A DNA stretch of 64,000 nt. Source: Acorus gramineus (Eukaryota > Streptophyta > Magnoliopsida > Acorales > Acoraceae). The stretch is from assembly GCA_030737835.1 (NCBI GenBank), contig CM060848.1, forward strand, positions 6,742,568-6,806,567, given 5' to 3'. The notes under the pieces are model-generated. The model saw only the letters and a program-made list of their open reading frames with translations. It did not search any database and had not been told where the DNA came from. Below are positions 23,001 to 33,550 of this stretch, one piece after another. A program made the position numbers and the translations under genes. Position 1 is the stretch's first letter. Each line of letters begins with the position of its first letter.

Positions 23001-23333
23001 CGCGATTATGCGTGCGTTCCGCACGATTTTCCTAGATTGGCTGGGATTTCGCGCGAGATTCCTGGGATTCGGTAGGATCTCACGCGGACGCGGACTCATG
23101 TGAATAGGCTGCACGGACGGGACTGCATGGACGGGGCTGCTCGGCTGGGGCAGCGCGGACGGGGCTGCACGGACGGGTACGGACAACGGCGCGATGAAGA
23201 CAACGACAACGCGAAGAAGACGATGGCATGAACAACAATGGCGCAATGACGATGACGATCTAACAAGCGTCGAATCTCAACAAAGATCCGAAAAAAAAAA
23301 AAAAATTGAGGTCTCAGAGGGGCTCTGATACCA

Positions 23334-23482
23334 TGTTAGACTTTATGGAAGAAAGAATAATGAGACCTAATTCATTAAGAGAGGGATTAAGCCCTATATA
23401 TAATAGTACAAGACCTAATACACGTGTAATACAATAATACACGTGTAACACAGTAATAATATAATACATATGTAATCTAACA
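23334..23482 (-). repeat. 5' LTR of the minus-strand copia element
   Basis: Opens TGTTAGATTACAT and closes AAAGTCTAACA on the minus strand; followed by the tRNA primer-binding site TGGTATCAGAGCC. Confidence 0.85.
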
Positions 23483-24687
23483 GTTACAAAATTCAAAAAA
23501 TAATTTTTTAAATTTTAGACACACGTTGAATATTGGATGGACATGGAACATACACAGCTCTTAAGCAACACAACCTTGTATATATTCCTTTTTATGTTTA
23601 AAGGTGATCAAAACCTGGGTTTTTCAGAAGCGGTAGAGAGACAACTTACTGTGAAATCGGTTTTAAACTCAGTTTTTATTTAAAATCAATTTTATAATCG
23701 TACAACCAAACGCAGCTGAGATACTGTTATTTTATGATCGGAGTGAACATAGATCCTTTGTCTCTTAACACAAAGGATCTGATCATAGACATAATAATGA
23801 GATACACTTTATCATGTTGGGAGGTTTTCTATGGTGGCCAATTTAAACAAAATAAATAGGTGTGAGAATAGTGAAAGTTGTAATATTTTGATAAGTAATG
23901 AATAAACATGGGAAATTTCAGAAAAAAAGGTTTTCTCACGACACATGTGACACTCCTCTAGTAGCTTCCACATAGAACTTTTATGAGCCTAGAATAAAGT
24001 CATTACACAAGTACATATACCTTAAAAAAGAGTTCAAAATATGTTGGGGTTGCTAAAAAAATTCTCAAACTTGAGATGACATGTTGGGCCACATGCACAC
24101 GGCAGAAGTTCATAATTGGTAAAAACCTAAACCGAGGAAAAAAAAAATCTTTACCAAGGAAATATTGCCCTCCGTAGAAACCTTATTGTACTATTTCCTG
24201 GATAAATATAAAACAAAAATATTTATCAAGAAAAACATTCCTTACTAAAAACCTAATTAAATTATACGCCAACCGAGTACTAAAACATATTCAATCTTGA
24301 TTAATCAACCAAGAAATTTAAAAAAAAAACAACATAAAATAAATCTTCCTATTGCCCATCTCTAGAAAAAAATCATGCTCTATTATTCAGTCCAGCAAGG
24401 GATGCAACAAAATGACAACATGATATATCATATATATGAGTTTGTCACAAACCAAGGAAATCTACACATCTATGCACATTACATAATGTGCAGACAACAT
24501 AAAATTCACTTGTTCGGGCTTCCTCTTGTGAGCTAATGATCTTCTAGTTGAACTCCATTTTGTAAAGGTTTTTTTGGATACTTTTGTAAAAAATTTCTTT
24601 TTCATATAGCAATACAAATCTTGATTAACAATTAAAAAAAACACAAAATTCACTTAATACTCAAATCAACTAATCACACCTCCCTCA
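23483..24687. other. Spacer between the two copia elements
   Basis: No host gene is seen. About 24360-24687 looks like degraded minus-strand retroelement DNA and may be the other part of the older copia relic at 29510-29830, now split by the plus-strand copia insertion. CCTCA at 24683-24687 is the left target duplication of that insertion. Confidence 0.4.
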
Positions 24688-24818
24688 TGTTAAATGTGTA
24701 TACATGTTAGGGTTAAGGGTATATTAGTCTTTTCCTCTTTTCCTTTTTTGTACTATAAATATTGGGTATAAACCCTAATAATATTTTGATTCATTCTTTT
24801 CAATTCATGATTCTAACA
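24688..24818 (+). repeat. 5' LTR of the plus-strand copia element
   Basis: TGTTAAATG to TTCTAACA, with an internal CTATAAATATTGGG promoter-like box. Confidence 0.88.
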
Positions 24819-27800
24819 TGGTATCAGAACTTAAATTTAATTTTTTTTTCTTTGATTTTTTGTTGACTTTATTCTCCGTTCACGAAATCGACGTTCCGCT
24901 GTCCATCGCCCCATTCGTGTCACCGCTACGCCGCCGCACCCAGTTCTGCTGCCCCCACGCAGCCCCGTGCTGCCCCGCACAGATCCGTTGTCCCTGTCGC
25001 AGTCCTGTGCAGCCCCGCCGCTGCCCCGCACAGATCTGCTACCTTTGTCACAGCCCCACCGCTGCCCCGCTCAGATCCGCCCTTGTCGCAGCCCTGCCGC
25101 TGCCCAGTGCCGCCTGAGCCACCCCGCCACCGCTGCGTGTGCCGGCCCAGTCACGCCCTGCCCTACCGCACCGCGCGCCCTATCCTGCCGCGCCCACGAT
25201 TGTGCCCAACCGCGCCCAGTCGCGCCCTGCCCTGCTGTGTCGCCCTGCCGCCCACGATCACGCCCAATCGCAAACAGTCGCGCCCTGCCTTTCGTGCCGA
25301 GTCGTGCCCTGCCGCGTCGGCAAATTTTTCCCCTCGCGTGACCACGATCGTGTTCAGATTTCCCGGGATATGCTGCGTCCGCAAAATCCGCCTGGACAGC
25401 TAGCACCAGCGCGATCGAGCTCGTCCTGCCTTGCGCCCGATCCGGATCCTGCCCGCGCCCGACCCAGTTCGCCGGATCCCGTGCGTGCCCGGCCCAGTTC
25501 GCCCGGATCCCATGCGCGCCCTACCCAGATCCCGCTCGCACGTACCCGGTTCAGCACGCCCAGTCTAGTGCCCGACCCAGCATCCGGCACCCGTGCGATC
25601 CGTGCACTCGGCTCCTACGCCGTCACTGCCGGCCACCGCCGCCGGAGGCAACATCCAAAAGTTGCCAGGAACCGCTGGATGCCGCCTCAGGCCACCGCTC
25701 CAGCCACCCTGTCGGCAATTTTTTGGTAGTTTTCTCTCTTTGCCCACTATGGGCTCATTTAGACTCCGAATATAGTCATTTTGGTACTCATTTTTATCAT
25801 CTTTTCGTGCTCTACACATCTGTGATTGTTTTGGATCTATCAAATACTGTTTGTTTTGATCTGTTGCTATGCAAGTGCTATGGATTGCAGATATTGTCAT
25901 TCCTTTGGTCATGTTACCCTCGAATGCCGCAAGTTGGCTAGAAAACGTGCTCGAGATGTCGTTCTCTCATCATCAATTCATTCGTCTGCTCAATCACCTC
26001 GTCATTAGGATCAGATTTGTGCATCAGTTGCATCTAGTATTACTTCCGCTCCACCACAGTTTACTACACCTCAACTTATTGCACATTTAAAGGGGTTACA
26101 TGACCAATACCAGCAGCTTTATGACATGTTGCGTTCATTGATTGATACAGATCTTTCTGCCTCCGTTCAGTCTGCTTCTACTCCTATACCAGGCATACCG
26201 ATAACCTCATGGGTTCTTGATTCCGGGGATTCCCATCATATGACATAGGATGCATCGATCCTTGTAAATTGTACACCACCACATTCTCCTTCACTTATTT
26301 GCACCACTTATGGTTCTCCTATGTCTGTCTCAAGCTCTGGCATTCTTTCTTATCATTCTCATCAATTCAATGTGCCTAATGTTTTACATGTTCCTAAACT
26401 TTCCATGAGTTTGTTTTCTGTCAGTCAGCTTGTTTACCTTGGTTATACGATCACATTTGATTCATCATCTTGTTCTATTCAGGATCGATTTACTGGGAGA
26501 CGAATTGGGACTGGACGATGACAAGGTGGACTCTATTACATGGATCAGCTTCATGTTCATCAACCTTCCGCTGCCTCTGTGCGGTTAGATACAAATTCCC
26601 CTTCCCTTTCCCCTTTCGATCTTTGGCATCGTCGTCTTGGTCATTTGTCTTAGCCTAGACTCCGATATCTTGCTAGCACCGGTGCATTAGGATCATTTTC
26701 TCGCACGGATCTTCAACCATGCGTGGGTTGTAAATTGGGTAAGCCCGTGGCTCTCCCTTTCCCTTCCAGTTAGCATATTTCTGATTCTCCCTTTAATTTA
26801 GTCCATTATGATATTTGGGGTCCATCTCCTGTTTTTTCAAAAGGGGGAAATCGATATTATGTTATTTTTGTCGATGACTATTCTCACTTCACTTGGCTTT
26901 ATCTTCTATCTAGTCGTTCAGATTTATTGCGTATTTATACTTCTTTTGCTACCATGGTTGAGACTCAATTTTCTCGTCGTATTAAGGTGCTACACTCTGA
27001 TTGTGGTGGTGAATATTGTTCTAAGGTTTTTCGTGAGTTTTTGTCATCCCAAGGTACTCTTCCTCAGTTTTCCACTCCTTATGCTCATCAACAAAATGGA
27101 GTTGCTGAGCGTAAACACCGTCACATTCTTGAGATGACTCGATCTTTACTTCTTTCTGCATCCGTCCCTGTTGAGTTTTGGGGTGAGGCTGTTCTCACAA
27201 GTGTGTATCTCATTAATCGCACTCCGTCACCTGTTACTGGTGGTATCTCGCCATCTGAGCGGATTCACAATCAGCCTCCTGATTATTCTCGTCTTCGTGT
27301 TTTTGGTTGCACACGTTTCGTTCTTCTTCCTCCCACTGAACGCACCAAGCTTTCTCCTCGTTTTGCTATGTGTGTTTTTCTTAGATACAGTATTTAACAT
27401 AAGGGTTACAAGTGTTATGATCCTATTGTACGACGTCTTCGTATTTCTTGTCATGTCACCTTTCGGGAGCATCATCCTTATTATACTCTTCGCTCACCTC
27501 CGGCTCCACTTCCTCCGTCTACCATTGATGACTTTATTTTTCTGGATTTTTCGACTCCTGAGTCCTCTCCATCATCTGTCTCACCGGCTTCTAGTCCATC
27601 TATCCCATTTATGACCTTGCCATCTCCTATATCTCCTCCTCCGGATGATTCATGTGAGCCGAGTCCCCTTGTTGTTGCTCATGTGCCTGATGTTGTTCGA
27701 CCAACAGTCGACCCCGCACCAGCAGTGGACCCCGCACCAGCTCCTCCTCGCATTCCACCTCATGATCGTTTCCCCCTCATAGGCTAAGTCTAATTGCGTC

Positions 27801-29375
27801 TGACTCATTTTCTCCCCATTTTCAGAGCTTTCTTGCAACCATTTCATCTCATTGGGAGCCCTAGTCATATCGTGAGGCAGTTGGTATTCCTGAATGGGAG
27901 AATGCTATGGCAGAGGAACTTGGTGCGTTACAACACAGTCATACTTGGGATCTTGTCCCTCTTCCTACGGGTAAGGTTCCCATTGGCTGTATGTGGGTCT
28001 ACAAGATCAAGACTCACTCCGATGGTTTGATTGAGCGTCACAAGGCTCGGTTGGTTGCCCGTGGATTCACTCAGCAGCATGGTATTGATTATGATGAGAC
28101 ATTTGCTCCTGTAGCGAAGATGACGACTGTTCGCACTTTGATTTATGTTGCTTCTGTTCGTCAGTGGCCCATTTATCAGCTTGATGTCAAGAACGCCTTT
28201 CTTCATGGTGATTTATCAAAGGAAGTTTACATGACTCCTCCCCCAGGCTTTCCTCATCCATTTGGTCACGTATGTCATCTTTGTCGTGCTCTCTATGGTC
28301 TCAAGCGGGCTCCTCGAGCTTGGTTTGCTCGATTCACTGATGCTATTTGTGCTGCTGGGTTTGTTCCGAGTTCTTCTGATCCAGCTTTATTTGTTCACAC
28401 ATCCGGTCCTCGTCGTACTATTCTGCTGCTTTATGTCGATGACATGATCATTACCGGCGATGATTCTTCTCATATACAGTCGATCAAGCAACATCTTCAA
28501 CATCAATTTGAGATGAAAGATCTTGGCAAGCTTTGATATTTTCTACGCTTTGAAATTGCGTCTGCTCCGCGTGGTTATCCTTTCTCCAACGCAACTATGC
28601 CGCTGACTTGATCGACCATGCATGTCTGACTGATGATCGCATTTCTCCTACTCCTATTGAGCTTCATGCTAAGCTTTGGCCTGACGATGGAGAACATCTT
28701 TCTGATGTTACTCGTTATAGACAGCTTGTTGGGAGCCTCGTATATCTCACTGTCACTCGTCCTGTGCATATTGTCAGTCAGTTCGTCGTTGCCCCTTGTA
28801 CTGTTCATTATGCAGTAGTTCTTTGGATTATACGCTATCTACGTGGCACCATATCTCGTGCTCTGTTGTTACCGTCTTCTTCTACTCTTGAACTTCACAC
28901 TTATACTGATGTTGATTGGGCAGGAGATGTCACAAATCGAAAATCCACGACTAGTATCTGTGTGTTTCTTGGTGACTCTCTTATATCTTGGAAGGCCAAG
29001 AAACAGGACATTGTTTCTCGTTCGAGTGCTGAGGCTGAATATCGTGCTGTGGCGTCTGCTACTGCTGAGTTTGTTTGGCTTTGGCGCCTCCTCTCTGACA
29101 TGGGTGTCATTCGATCTGCGTCTACTCCTCTATATTATGACAACAAGAGCGCCATTCAGATTACTGGCAATCCAGTTTTTCATGAACGTACGAAGCACAT
29201 TGAGATCGATTGTCACTTCCTCCGTCATCATTTTGTTGCAGGCACTATATCACTCCCATATATTCCTTCGTCTCTTCAGTTATCTGACTTTGTCACAAAT
29301 TCACATACACTTCAGCGGTATGGTTTCTTACTGAGCAAACTCTTGGTGTATGATCCACCATGAGTTTGAGGGGGG

Positions 29376-29506
29376 TGTTAAATGTGTATATATGTTAGGG
29401 TTAAGGGTATATTAGTCTTTTCCTCTTTTCTCTTTTTGTACTATAAATATTGGGTATAAACCCTAATAATATTTCGGTTCATTCTCTTCAATTCATGATT
29501 CTAACA
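29376..29506 (+). repeat. 3' LTR of the plus-strand copia element
   Basis: Same ends as 24688-24818, about six differences, preceded by the polypurine tract. Confidence 0.88.
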
Positions 29507-29509
29507 CCT

Positions 29510-29830
29510 CAAATCCTGATGAAGAAGATGTTAGAGTAACAGCACAGAGTATATGCATTCATCAGTTTTTAGCAGGCATTGAGCATGTCACCAAACACGT
29601 TTGAAGTAGACCTTCTTTTCTGATGATCGGCCGAGTTCAATGTTCTGATAGGGACTAAGTTCGCCACATGAAAACTTCTCCTCTTTGTAACATGTAATCA
29701 GTTGGCGTGAGACCGAACCCCAGCTCATCCCAATTTACATCAGCATAACCATAGGTTGTCCTGTAATTTTTCACCAGACGACAAACCGTTTTTGCATGTT
29801 AACCATATTCTATGTGCAACTGGTGGTTTA
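29510..29830 (-). mobile_element. Older copia-like RNase H relic
   Basis: On the minus strand GYADVNWDELG at about 29722-29754 and LQRGEVFMWRT at about 29665-29700 match the start and middle of a copia RNase H domain. It is badly broken and has no visible LTRs. The plus-strand copia element appears to have inserted into or beside it, so it is the older of the two. Confidence 0.5.
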
Positions 29831-31542
29831 AAATAGAGAATCCATAATTTCAAGGTGTATTTACATAACAGATCATCCAAATAAAATCTCCTATGACAAT
29901 CCAATCTCCCTTTAGTAACTAATAGTAGTCAGAGCAACACATACATATATGTACCAAGTTGAACCTATATGAAGATTATCAGTGATATAACCTCTATTGG
30001 GTATTGTTTACACAGATTTTGTTTCCTCAATGTAAGCCTGAACATTCTAAGGAAGTTTAATGGTTTCGGATAGTAGTCCTGATTCGATACCCAAACCAAA
30101 AACTGAATGCCTTTCTATCTCGGAATGACAAATCTAATGATAATTGTCTGACCACTCTATTTTTTTGTAGTCCATTATAAAACGTGCATTCAGCTCTTTA
30201 TTGGAAGGTAACTTAATTAGCGAGTGATGGTCCAACATTTAGAAACACAGTGAAGCTATATGAATTAATATATGTATGACAAATGAGACAAATAAACTAA
30301 GAAAGGGGGCTGAAGGACATAAAATGCAATCATTTGGAGTATTTATGAGGTCCATTAAAAATAATTAATGATTCTGCGTATCAAAAGAAGTTGTTAACAG
30401 TTTCTATACATAACCACAATGCCCAATGCCATTGCATTGCCAGCCGCCCAAATACATTTTATACAATTAAAAATCATAAGTGGAACTAACAGTTATCAAC
30501 ATAAGTAACTTAAATACTTTTCAAGATATAAGAACTTACACAATTTTTTTCTTCTGGTTAGTGATGAAATAAGGAATCTGTATCCTCTGTCAACTCCATA
30601 ACTTTTTTTGTTTGGAGGGTAAATAAATTGTATTGCTATAGACAAAATTCGTATCCCATGACCATACAGAAAAACTTTGTAGGTAATTAATTGATCTATT
30701 ACATATTGAGCTACGTTATTTATGATCATTACTGAAAAATGATTTAGATCCACCATAGTTGATGAAAGAGAAAAACACAAATCTTAAATTTGAAAAAAAA
30801 AAAGGGAAGGGGGTAGTTTGAAAGGAGGCAAAAGAAAGAATGGCTCACGAGTGATATGAAAAGACTAAAAGATTAATTAGGTTATTATGTTTAATTATAT
30901 TTACATTATAAAAATATTACGTTAAAATTAATTTAGGTTATTTTTACTTATTGATTAAAAACTAACTTTAGTTAAAATTGATTTTGATTAAAAAAAATAT
31001 GACAAAGGGACATATTTTTTTATTAAGAAATATTTAGTGGTATAAAATTAAATGTGATATTTATCATGATATAAAAATAGAAAGCATGTTTTCGGAAGTT
31101 ATACATGCAAAAAAAAACTAAAATTAAAATTTATATACTACGAAATCATCAATATCAATTTTCATATTTCCATTATATTTTAATTAACTTATTACCAAAT
31201 ACAGTAAGGGATCTCTAAAAATCCTCATCAGATATATTCAAAGATCCTGATCACCCGAACCAGAGTTTAATTATTACAAGCATGTAATCTTTTCATCCGT
31301 AGCATAAAAAAAAAAACCAACAAAAATCTCTCACAATCATCAATGAAAGATCCTTAAATAATTGACCCAAAATTAATTGAGAGTGAAATTGTTAAAATTT
31401 TCAATTAAGGCATTCAAGGAAGTCATTAGGCCCCTCTATGTTTTGAACACATGCAATAAAATCAACTCTGAATATACAATTAAATATATTTTGTAATTAA
31501 TGCACATTGAATTGAATTGATCATTCACAAGTCACAAGCCCC
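29831..31542. other. Degraded retroelement-like DNA, then the shared promoter flank of micro-MADS copy 2
   Basis: 29830-30150 may continue the old copia relic. From about 31020 (TTATTAAGAAATATTTAGTGG) the sequence is the upstream flank shared with 10550-11060 and 35530-36010, including CATCCGTAGCATAAAAAAAA. No other gene is seen. Confidence 0.45.
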
Positions 31543-31551
31543 TATATATTA
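31543..31551 (+). promoter_or_regulatory. TATA box of micro-MADS copy 2
   Basis: CCCCTATATATTATGAACAC, 70 bp before the ATG at 31613, at the same spacing as in the sister copies. Confidence 0.5.
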
Positions 31552-31612
31552 TGAACACAGCATTCAACAAAGAGCCACAACAAGTAATTTGCTTTTCATT
31601 GAGTTTTCTTTC

Positions 31613-31861
31613 ATGGCGCGCAACAAGGTGAACGAGAAGATCAGGTTCCAGATCGAAGGACAAAAAGAGCAACTTAGGAAGCTTGAGAAGAAGATCCGCA
31701 AGATGGAGGCAAAGGTGGCATTGAGTCGGTACCTCCGCGGGGAGGGTTTGAAGGGTGCGGACTTGGGTGAAGTGGCATCTCTCGTGGACAGGAAGTTGAG
31801 AGCCATCGCAGAGCGCAAAAAATTTCTCAATGCATCGTCGCATGTGGTGCCGTCAAAATAG
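31613..31861 (+). CDS. Micro-MADS copy 2: M-gamma-derived small protein lacking the MADS domain
   Basis: 82 residues: MARNKVNEKIRFQIEGQ, coil EQLRKLEKKIRKMEAK, then LSRYLRGEGLKGADLGEV, RKLRAIAERKKFL and a SHVVPSK end. It keeps exactly the first five residues of the parent MADS protein (MARNK) before the jump to the coil. A one-base difference in the leader disrupts the upstream in-frame extension seen in other copies, which supports the MARNK methionine as the family start. The 3' flank with its own ATATATA tract follows. A 1-kb inverted-repeat element lies about 640 bp downstream of the stop. The function as a dimerisation-only protein is inferred. Confidence 0.7.
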   Translation: MARNKVNEKIRFQIEGQKEQLRKLEKKIRKMEAKVALSRYLRGEGLKGADLGEVASLVDRKLRAIAERKKFLNASSHVVPSK

Positions 31862-32209
31862 GCATATAGTCATAAATAACTCTTCAAGGAATAAGAACTC
31901 ATATATACTTAAATAATATTACATATATATTATAAGAGTGTTTCAATGTATTTATGCCTAGCTATTATATGATTGTTTCAATGTATTTCCTTTATGTTTG
32001 TTTTTCTTACATCTCCAAGTCACAGTACCCTACATAAATTTGTGAAGGGGTTGTGTACTAAAAGACAAGAAGTTTTATAAAATGTGTATGCATTTTAAAA
32101 AATTAGCTTTCAGTTAATCTTTGCACTGATCTATGGTTAATCAAAAACCATTTAGGAGGTCTCTCACTTTAAAAGGCAGAATTCAAACTACAAACAATTT
32201 TTACCCACA

Positions 32210-32262
<53 letters not shown>

Positions 32263-32503
32263 ATGGTACACTACAAGAAATTTGATTATTAGCTACGAAC
32301 TTATAGCTGCGTATATATATTTTAATAATAAAAAATCAATATTGCGCATTAACATAACATGTACATATAGGAGAATTTACAAAGTTTCACAAAATCCCTC
32401 AAGCCTCTCAATATATCACTAAGTTTACAGCGGCCTCCTGCATATATGTCTTGAACCATGCATGTTGCACAGAGCTTTTAGATTTTATTTTTATTTTTAT
32501 TTT
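31862..32503. other. 3' flank of copy 2 with a TA microsatellite and a CACTA-end scrap
   Basis: Shared 3' flank up to about 32210. A TA tract runs 32214-32257. CACTACAAGAAA at 32269-32280, followed by TAGCTACGAAC, is a short left-end scrap of a CACTA element; flank homology resumes near 32320 (ATATATTTTAATAATAAAAA). Confidence 0.5.
32269..32318 (+). mobile_element. CACTA transposon left-end scrap
   Basis: The terminal CACTACAAGAAATTTG and sub-terminal words AGCTACGAAC and AGCTGCG resemble the left end at 46918. Only about 50 bp remain, and no matching right end or transposase is present nearby. Confidence 0.5.
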
Positions 32504-33550
32504 GGGAAAAATCCATATAACCCCCAAAAATCTAGCTTAAATCCATATAACTCCCTGTAATCAGACCCCAAAATCCGTATAACCCCCTCCGTCCGCCTTC
32601 CGTCAATCGAGTTAACAGCGATGAATTTATGCAGGGGGTTATATGGATTTAAGCCAAATTACAGGGGGTTATATGGATTTTTTCCTAAAATTTTTTTTTT
32701 TTTTTTCTCTACATGTGGTTTAAAAATTGAGCTGTTTAACATTTATTTTTAAATTTTTTTTTAAGATACCATGCATCTTTAATTTTAATAAAAGAAAATG
32801 GTTATTTAAATCATAAACACATACAAGATCACCCACCAAAGAGATATATATTATATCTCTTGGTATTTTAAAAAAGAACTCAAAATTACTCATCCACATA
32901 CAGTTTATCCCCAACAAAAATCACTCTCATGACACAAACACAAGATGTGCCCCAAGATTTAATAAAAAAATAAAACTCATCCTCTTGGCATTTTTGAATT
33001 TTTAGAAATTTTTTTCCAAAAACTGTCACATCTATCATATCACACACACATCTCTCATACTTATTCCCAACACAAATAATTTATGCAGGGGTATAGTTGT
33101 CATTTAAAAAGTCATAAACTCTTATAAATCTCTTATCTACCATTTATCCTTATTTTATCCAAGGTGAATCAAATAACAAAAATATCAATTTTACGTTTCT
33201 CAATGAGACAACAAAACAAATATTTACAATTCATTAGATGTTAATGTATGTAAATATTAATTTACTCCATTATTAATGTGTTGGTTATGAAATCACATGT
33301 CATTTATAATTTAAAAAAAAAGCATAAATAAAAAAAAATTGGGAAAAATCCATATAACCCCCTGTAATCTGGCTTAAATCCATATAACCCCTTGCATAAA
33401 TTCATCGCCGTTAACTCGACTGACGGAAGGCGGACGGAGGGGGTTATATGGATTTTGGGGTCTGATTACAGGGGTTATATGGATATATGAATATTGCAGA
33501 GGGTTATATGGATTTAGGTCAGATTTAAGGGGGTTATATGGATTGTTCTC
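32504..33550. mobile_element. Long inverted-repeat DNA element, copy A
   Basis: Ends GGGAAAAATCCATATAACCC and GGTTATATGGATTGTTCTC. Each terminal ~190 bp holds several CCATATAACCCC words and their reverse complements, plus a block (TCCGTCCGCCTTCCGTCAA on the left) that recurs inverted on the right (GACGGAAGGCGGACGGA). The flanks are TTTTATTTT on both sides, a 9-bp duplication of the size made by Mutator-like transposases, though low in complexity. Sister flanks near 15470 and 40200 lack it and give an empty-site comparison. No transposase is encoded; superfamily by inference. Confidence 0.65.

Larger units (their letters stand above)
19919..23482 (-). mobile_element. Broken Ty1/copia retrotransposon, minus strand, with both LTRs
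   Basis: LTRs at 19919-20066 and 23334-23482 (about 149 bp, TGTTAGA to TAACA) with a perfect 5-bp target duplication GTTAC at 19914-19918 and 23483-23487. The primer-binding site next to the right LTR reads TGGTATCAGAGCC on the minus strand (initiator-methionine tRNA type, usual for plant copia). Going leftward: a GC-rich leader (about 22.68-23.28 kb), gag-like region (22.07-22.61 kb), zinc-knuckle region (CAHYKKPGHNINYC, near 21.8 kb), reverse transcriptase part (near 21.1-21.4 kb) and RNase H (20.08-20.73 kb, STEAEYRAMA). It is shorter than a whole element of this family and broken several times. LTRs differ at about 6 of 148 positions, suggesting insertion a few million years ago or less. 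Short LTRs suggest the Ale lineage (inference). Confidence 0.88.
24688..29506 (+). mobile_element. Broken Ty1/copia retrotransposon, plus strand, both LTRs present
   Basis: 4819 bp, with 131-bp LTRs at 24688-24818 and 29376-29506 and a perfect target duplication CCTCA (24683-24687 and 29507-29511). The primer-binding site TGGTATCAGAAC follows the left LTR. Order inside: a C-rich leader (about 24.9-25.7 kb), zinc knuckle (CRYCHSFGHVTLEC, near 25.88 kb), protease region (near 26.2 kb), integrase core (about 26.8-27.4 kb), reverse transcriptase (27.9-28.54 kb, LYVDDMIITG), RNase H (28.6-29.36 kb, SSAEAEYRAVA). The polypurine tract GAGTTTGAGGGGGG precedes the right LTR. It looks full length in outline but is broken several times. 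The LTRs differ at about six positions, implying a fairly recent insertion, of the order of a couple of million years at commonly used plant rates. Confidence 0.9.

Noticed and set aside
24818-25912. Proline- and arginine-rich frames on both strands in the C-rich leader
   Set aside because: Composition artefacts of a GC-rich leader in a copia element; multiple overlapping frames on both strands.
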